NCBI GenBank assembly: GCA_940671915.1 | Contig: CALNVZ010003433.1 | Coordinates: 25,168,805-25,232,804, forward strand | Direction of reading: 5' to 3' | Source of the DNA: Paracentrotus lividus | Taxonomy: Eukaryota > Echinodermata > Echinoidea > Camarodonta > Echinidae | DNA: 64,000 nucleotides | Position numbers and translations under genes: made by a program | The notes under the pieces: generated by a model | What the model was told of the DNA's origin: nothing | Databases searched by the model: none | The model's input: the letters and a program-made list of their open reading frames with translations, nothing else | Shown here: positions 53,301-59,300 of the stretch, piece after piece | Layout of the letters: the number at the start of each line of letters is the position of its first letter | Position numbering within the stretch: position 1 is the stretch's first letter

Positions 53301-56300
53301 CGCATCAATCCCTACGAGTGCTAATGTTTTTCATGCGGAAGATGTTAGTGTGTAAGATAGTTTATCTATAGGATGGTGGGTCCGTTGTCCGACACTTTAA
53401 CGGTTAAATAATGAAGTACTGCTTGTTTGTCTCAGGTATTAAGCCGAAATATTTAGTTTGAATGATGCTTATCTTTCATCAATATTTTGCATGTGTATAG
53501 ATTTTCTATCCACGTTCCTGTTCCGTAAGAAGATTTCTTACAAAAATATTGCTTGTAAAACCTTTTTCAAATGTGGCTGGTCAAATCGTTCTGTCCGGAT
53601 GTAAAACAACTCTGTCGCGGAGCATACAGCTAACTGGTACAACATTTGGCAACACTTGTGGTACAACAGTCAGCAGACCACATTGTATCAACACGATGTA
53701 AGTTGTGCTGCGCTTTGCGCGACTTCTTTGTGTATCAATGTACATACTGGCGCGCGCCAGCAGCAGGTCAGCATGTTTGTGCTGCGCATTCTTGCTTCTT
53801 AAACCAAGATGCGATGATCTACCCAAATTTTTTGGGGATGATTTTTGAGACCTTGACATTCTGCTTTTCCCATCGCCAGTTCTTTTTTTTTAAAACCCAT
53901 ATTTTTATCCGGTAGCCGGTCGCTAGAATAGGATATTACCAAGCAATTACGCATGGAGACAATTTAGCCCGTGCTGCAGTAGGCAACTATTGTGATATCA
54001 GGAGTCGTTTCAAAAGCACATAGGCCTATTTTAACCCCTCTAATACCGTTTTTTAATGCCGCTTCCAGCACTTGTGTTTTAAGAAATCATTTTAAAAGAC
54101 ATGGTAATCTATGTTTGCATAGTGTAGTTTAACTGTTATCATGGGGCAATAATTTTAAACAGCTGTGTTGCCTTTAAATGTGGGTGTTTGGAATAAAAAC
54201 TTGTAATGTTTGCTTGAAAGCTTTAAATGGTCCTTAAAGTCAAAATGTACATTTTTCTTTTAAAAGCGGTGCTTAATTTTTATACTTATCTCTCCCCAAT
54301 AAATCGCAATTATATATTGAAACAAGCGTAGATAAAATTAAAGTACTACTTGTTGTGGTTGTTGTATACCCAAGCCCCTCCCTATCCATAAAAATTTCTG
54401 CTGCATTGTATGCCATTGAGGTAATAGTGGCCGCCCTTTTAGAAAAAAGTCCCTCCCCTGCCCACTTTCAAATCAGTTCCGTATAGCCTCTGAATATCAA
54501 TTTTTGTCTCATCACATTTATTGTGTTTTTACCATGGCGCCACCGTTAGCCCTTGCTCACGTAGTGTTCACTGACGTAGTTGCCTTTTAAAACGTTTTAA
54601 ATTGCATGCTCTCAATAAATCGAATTTGACTGCTTGGAAAGCTCACCTTCACTTCCTTTTTTATACAGCTTGGTGAATGTTTTAAATTGACGTCGCAGGA
54701 ATTTGATTTTGCATGTCACTATTACCTGAAAGTTCTCTGCTAGATAAACATCTTTTGATCGCACATAACGAATATATGAGGATCTATTATTATTACATTA
54801 TGATAAGAACATAAACGAAATCGTTGTCTCTAAATACTTTTAACTTAAATTTCTGATAGCCCGCTCCGGAGTTCGAAGGTGACTCGTTTAAATGATTAGA
54901 TTTGTTGTAACATTAACGAATCTCGATTGGAAAAGAGTTTAAAAATCGATCGGACTAAATCCTAGGTATTACATGTTTATTGTTATTGTTTTGTTTTTGT
55001 TTTTTTATTTCAGACAGAAGGGGTGGGGGATAGCGAGAGCAGCAATTTTTTCATTGATAACATCGTTATACGTATTATTAAAAATGTATAAATTAATATG
55101 CTGTATTCCTAATGCTTTGAAGGATATAATATAACAAACGTGTACTTTAATTTTGAATTTTAAAATAGTAGATTATTATAATTGTATATGCATTACAAAA
55201 TAAAACAGGAAAAAAGGTCTTTTCTCCAATGCTGTCTCTTATACGTATAGGCGCTAGCACGCGACAAGCTAAATTTAGGCCATTGGTGCCGTGCCTTGCC
55301 TTTAATCCAGTAGAAATAAACGGTGTATCACAAATACGAGGTAAAGATAATGAGTAATACCAATAAAGTTCTTAAATTGAATTTACAGTAGAAGAAAGCA
55401 GCTATTATGGGAAATTAAAATTTACGTTGAAATTCAGTCATGAATTTTGTAGTATACCATTCGAACCCAAAAGGACAGCTCAGTCGCTCAACGACACCGA
55501 TTTTGCTAACCGGATGTAAATGTATGAAGGAGTTGCCACAATTTTTGCGGCCAGTTCATCAGAGACCACTTAATTTTTCCCATAAAAACAAATTTACTGT
55601 GTTTATGTCAAGAGGGCATTAAGGTCATTTACAATTTGAATTCCCCTATAATTGAAGGCCTATTTGGTCTCCATAGATAGCGACAGATGCTCCAATGTTT
55701 CGCTATTTAGCCTGTACTAGTTCTCGATAAGACAAACAGAGGCAAGGGAGAGAGCCAAGCGAGCCAGAAATGTTTCATGACTCGTCATGCCCGTGTACCG
55801 TTCGCATTGGAAATCAATAGAGAAGGCCCGAGCTTACAACTGAGACATGACGAGATAACTATCTTATTGCTCAATTTAACATTGGTTTTAGATTAAAAAT
55901 CATCTTTCAAAATGACATTGTTTGACCAATTTTCATTTTATAAAAAAAGGAACTATTGTCTCTTCTCATTGACTGAGTAGTACAATTAATTGTAAACTTT
56001 CGATCAGATATGATTTTTTTACGTAGGGATATGCTTTGTAAGTATTTCGCGAACATGTAACAGAGGGGATATTGAAGCCAAAAGCAAGAAATGTTTAAAG
56101 CAACTTCAGTCCTCCGCAATATACCTAATATCATTCAGTTTTACTTTTTTTGTCAACTTACTCCGAAGTATATTGAATTGTCTCAATATTGATTTTATCC
56201 ATAATGGCGATGGATACTTTCCAGCGCTCATAAAAGGCGTACATCTTCTAAGCAAGTTCTTAGCCAGCCCCCCCCGCCCAAAAAAAAAAAAAAAAAAAGA

Positions 56301-59300
56301 AGAAAAAAGAAAAGAAAAAAAAGAAAAGAAAATAATAAAATAAATAATAATTAAGACAAAAAGAAAATAAAAAAAAATAAATAATAATAAAAAAAAAAAA
56401 AATAAAATCGTTTCATCTGAGTGTGACCTGGGTTGTGGTTCAAATTTTCATCTGGCAGCTATTGCATATTTTGGTGGTACATTAGATCTGAACCTGTTTA
56501 CGTATTGCCTTTGCATCATGAAAGTCATGAGATTATAACCACTACACTACTCAATTGGCATTTCTTATTATGATAGGAATCAGGGACGAGTATTCCAACC
56601 GTGGATGACTATATTTGCCAGGACTCAAATCGAGCTTAAGACGGGTTACTGCGTGTTGTAACCTAGGCAGCAGCATGCCTTCCAACCGTGAAAGGCCTCC
56701 CGGTTGGACGTGATTTACACTGGGGTTAATGTATCACACTATAAGGCATGACATTCACAACATGCTTTTGAGATGCTTTCAACTAGAGTTATCCACGCGA
56801 CTCACACAATGTCCAATCTCACAAGTCGACCTGTGAGTGAATTAAGGGCAATACTGTGCATGTCGAAGCACAAGTTACGAACCTTGTTTAAAGAGGTAAA
56901 ATGATGACTAACAGCTCTGCAAGGAATAAATACCACGTGATGGCCATTAATGGTTAGGGGTTTGAATTCATCTATTGATTCTTATTCTATCAGACTGCCT
57001 CTATTTTAATTATGATGTTCATATGCAGGTTATCCTCACCTGCATTAGGATTATTATCGGCGGGTGCCTCTTTAAGAAGTCCATTGGTCAAAATTGGTCT
57101 TCTTATAATGACCCATTATTAAGCAGGGCGATGTGTATTGTTCGGAGATTAGCATTATTACAGTATACTTAGTCGTCCAGCTGAATATGCCATGCGATGG
57201 TACCTACGATTTTTTTTTTTAAAGGTGGTTTCGTTTTTATATTTTTTCATGCTCGCACAAAATTCAGGGTGGGTCCATGCCATTTTCTCATCCCTTCCGA
57301 AGCCTCCCTCGGTCAGAAACAGTAGATGAATGGGCGTTTTATGGGGGAATGGGATGTTGAGAACCTCAACTTTCTTTCTGAGGAAAAAAAAAAATATAGT
57401 ATCGATTTCTTACATTGCCTTGGGCTCACTTTTTATTAAAAAATAAAGATGATCATAGAGCCCCTTTTAAAAATAGGAACAAGTTCTTCATTTCACTCAT
57501 TCTCTTTTTTTTTTTTCTCTGCACAAATGTGTCAATAAAAGATTAGTATAGCTGTAAAACTATACATGGCCAGAGCAGACAATATAGGGTCCCACGAAGA
57601 TTGGCAAACATCTATAAAAATAGCATTATGGGCTTCAAGCAGCTGGATTAGCTTTATGTTGATGCTCACAGGCCGCATCGTAATTGTTCTTGTTGAGTCG
57701 TCGATTCCGAAATTAAAAGGCGCTCCGACAAAGCACGGATATTTTTTTATATTACTAAAATGTCAATTCAATTTTTAAGGGTAATTTTTATCCAGCATGG
57801 CCTTCGTCACAAGATCGGTGAAATGAAATTGTATAAGACTCGTCGTTGACTGAATGGCAGTTTTTATAGTGATCACAAAAAAGAAGGGATAGGGGTGCAT
57901 GCACGACGTTGAACGGGGGATAAAATATATAATAATGAGACAATGACAAAGTTTATTATAGGCGTTAAACATATTCCATATCCTCTTTCAAGTTTTAAAA
58001 GGCTGCCATCCTTCAGGTTTTGAACGATTCTTCAGAGATGCTAAAAGAGCGCCATACAGATTAGAGATAGCAAAAAATAACAAACTTAGCTTAACAGCAG
58101 AATACGCCCACCGACGGGAGGGGTTGGGGTAGGTATGGGTATAAGATAGATAAGGATACGAAACTGCCATCACTCACCGGTTTTGACGAATTTTCTAGAA
58201 CACTGGCCGGTTCATCTCTTGGCATCTCCCTAGAGCTTATGGCCGTGGAATCTTTCCAACGGTTCGGTGGTGGTCGCATAGGGAAAACCTAGCAGGCGGC
58301 CGCTGCCAGTGGTAGACGAACGACATCCTGAAATTGTTTTTCTTGGCGTGAATTACCTTTGCCAGATGATGCTTCACACGTGGAGTTTAAAAATGTCGGA
58401 TATAGGAATTTGTGCTCTAGTTAGTTTTAAAATATAACCTTTTAATGGCGATGATATATCACAATGTGGGGCCGGCAGACGATGAAGCTTTGGCGTATTC
58501 TACATCTAACGCAGCTTTCAAACCAGTCAGCGGTGCGATGCACGTACGTACATCACACACACACACAATAAAAATGGCTCTCTTCCGCTTACTTCTTCTG
58601 GGCCTATTTAATTATTCCAGTTCTCGATCGCAATTGCAGCCCACCAACAGGGATCGAATGCATTCACGTTGCGCGGCTACGGGCGCCAGCCAGCAAGACT
58701 CTGTTTTGAAAATAGCACGGCTGGAGTGGGACCTGCTATTCAATGGACACGAGGCGCCGCGAGATAAAGGGTAGATCAATGGAAATAGTTTACTCTGTTT
58801 AGACCAGCAGCTGAGGTCGATCTTCGATTAAACAACGATGGTACTCTATTATCTGAGCATTGAGACACATGGGGACGGATCCCACTTTTACTTAATTCAA
58901 CTGAAACGCTGCCGGTGTATCTTCTGCTGCTGTATGGTGGTCCTTATGCGGCGGACTGGTCCCAACTGAGTGCCCCATTTCACCAAAAATTGCATTTCGA
59001 AGAAATATAGCATCAATTGATTTTTCTACAAGTACTTGGCTCCGGTATTTGTTCCCGGGGGTTTAGATGTTGTGCTGTCGGCACCGAAATACGTAAGGTG
59101 GTAGTGAGACGAGAAATGCACGGCTGATTTTGCCGCTTTCTATGAAGGTAGGTGAAGCGTAGCGTCCATCGTACGAAAGGTGAGTTCAGGATAGACGGTC
59201 ATTCGGGATCAATTATGTACAAACCATATTCTAAAGAATCTAGAGACTAGGTATAGGTGGTTTAGAATTTGAATATGGCTTTTGCGAGTTTTAATGTAGG

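Larger units (their letters stand above)
44623..55425. other. Exon-poor interval with assembly gap
   Basis: Between anchored exons at 55426 and 44562 only two tentative exons were found, although about 400 CATSPERB residues are expected. The interval holds T-rich pentanucleotide repeats (46206-46430), an element (47167-47612), GT and CT repeats, a LINE tail (51040-51270), the N run, and G/C-run repeats (52500-52720). A long ATG-less open frame near 44865-45115 on the minus strand is unrecognised. Confidence 0.4.

Noticed and set aside
58180-58279. 34-codon minus-strand frame ending at a strong donor (AACCG|GTGAGT)
   Set aside because: Its phase cannot link to the exon at 57670, which already joins 61295 in frame. 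The product is unrecognised.
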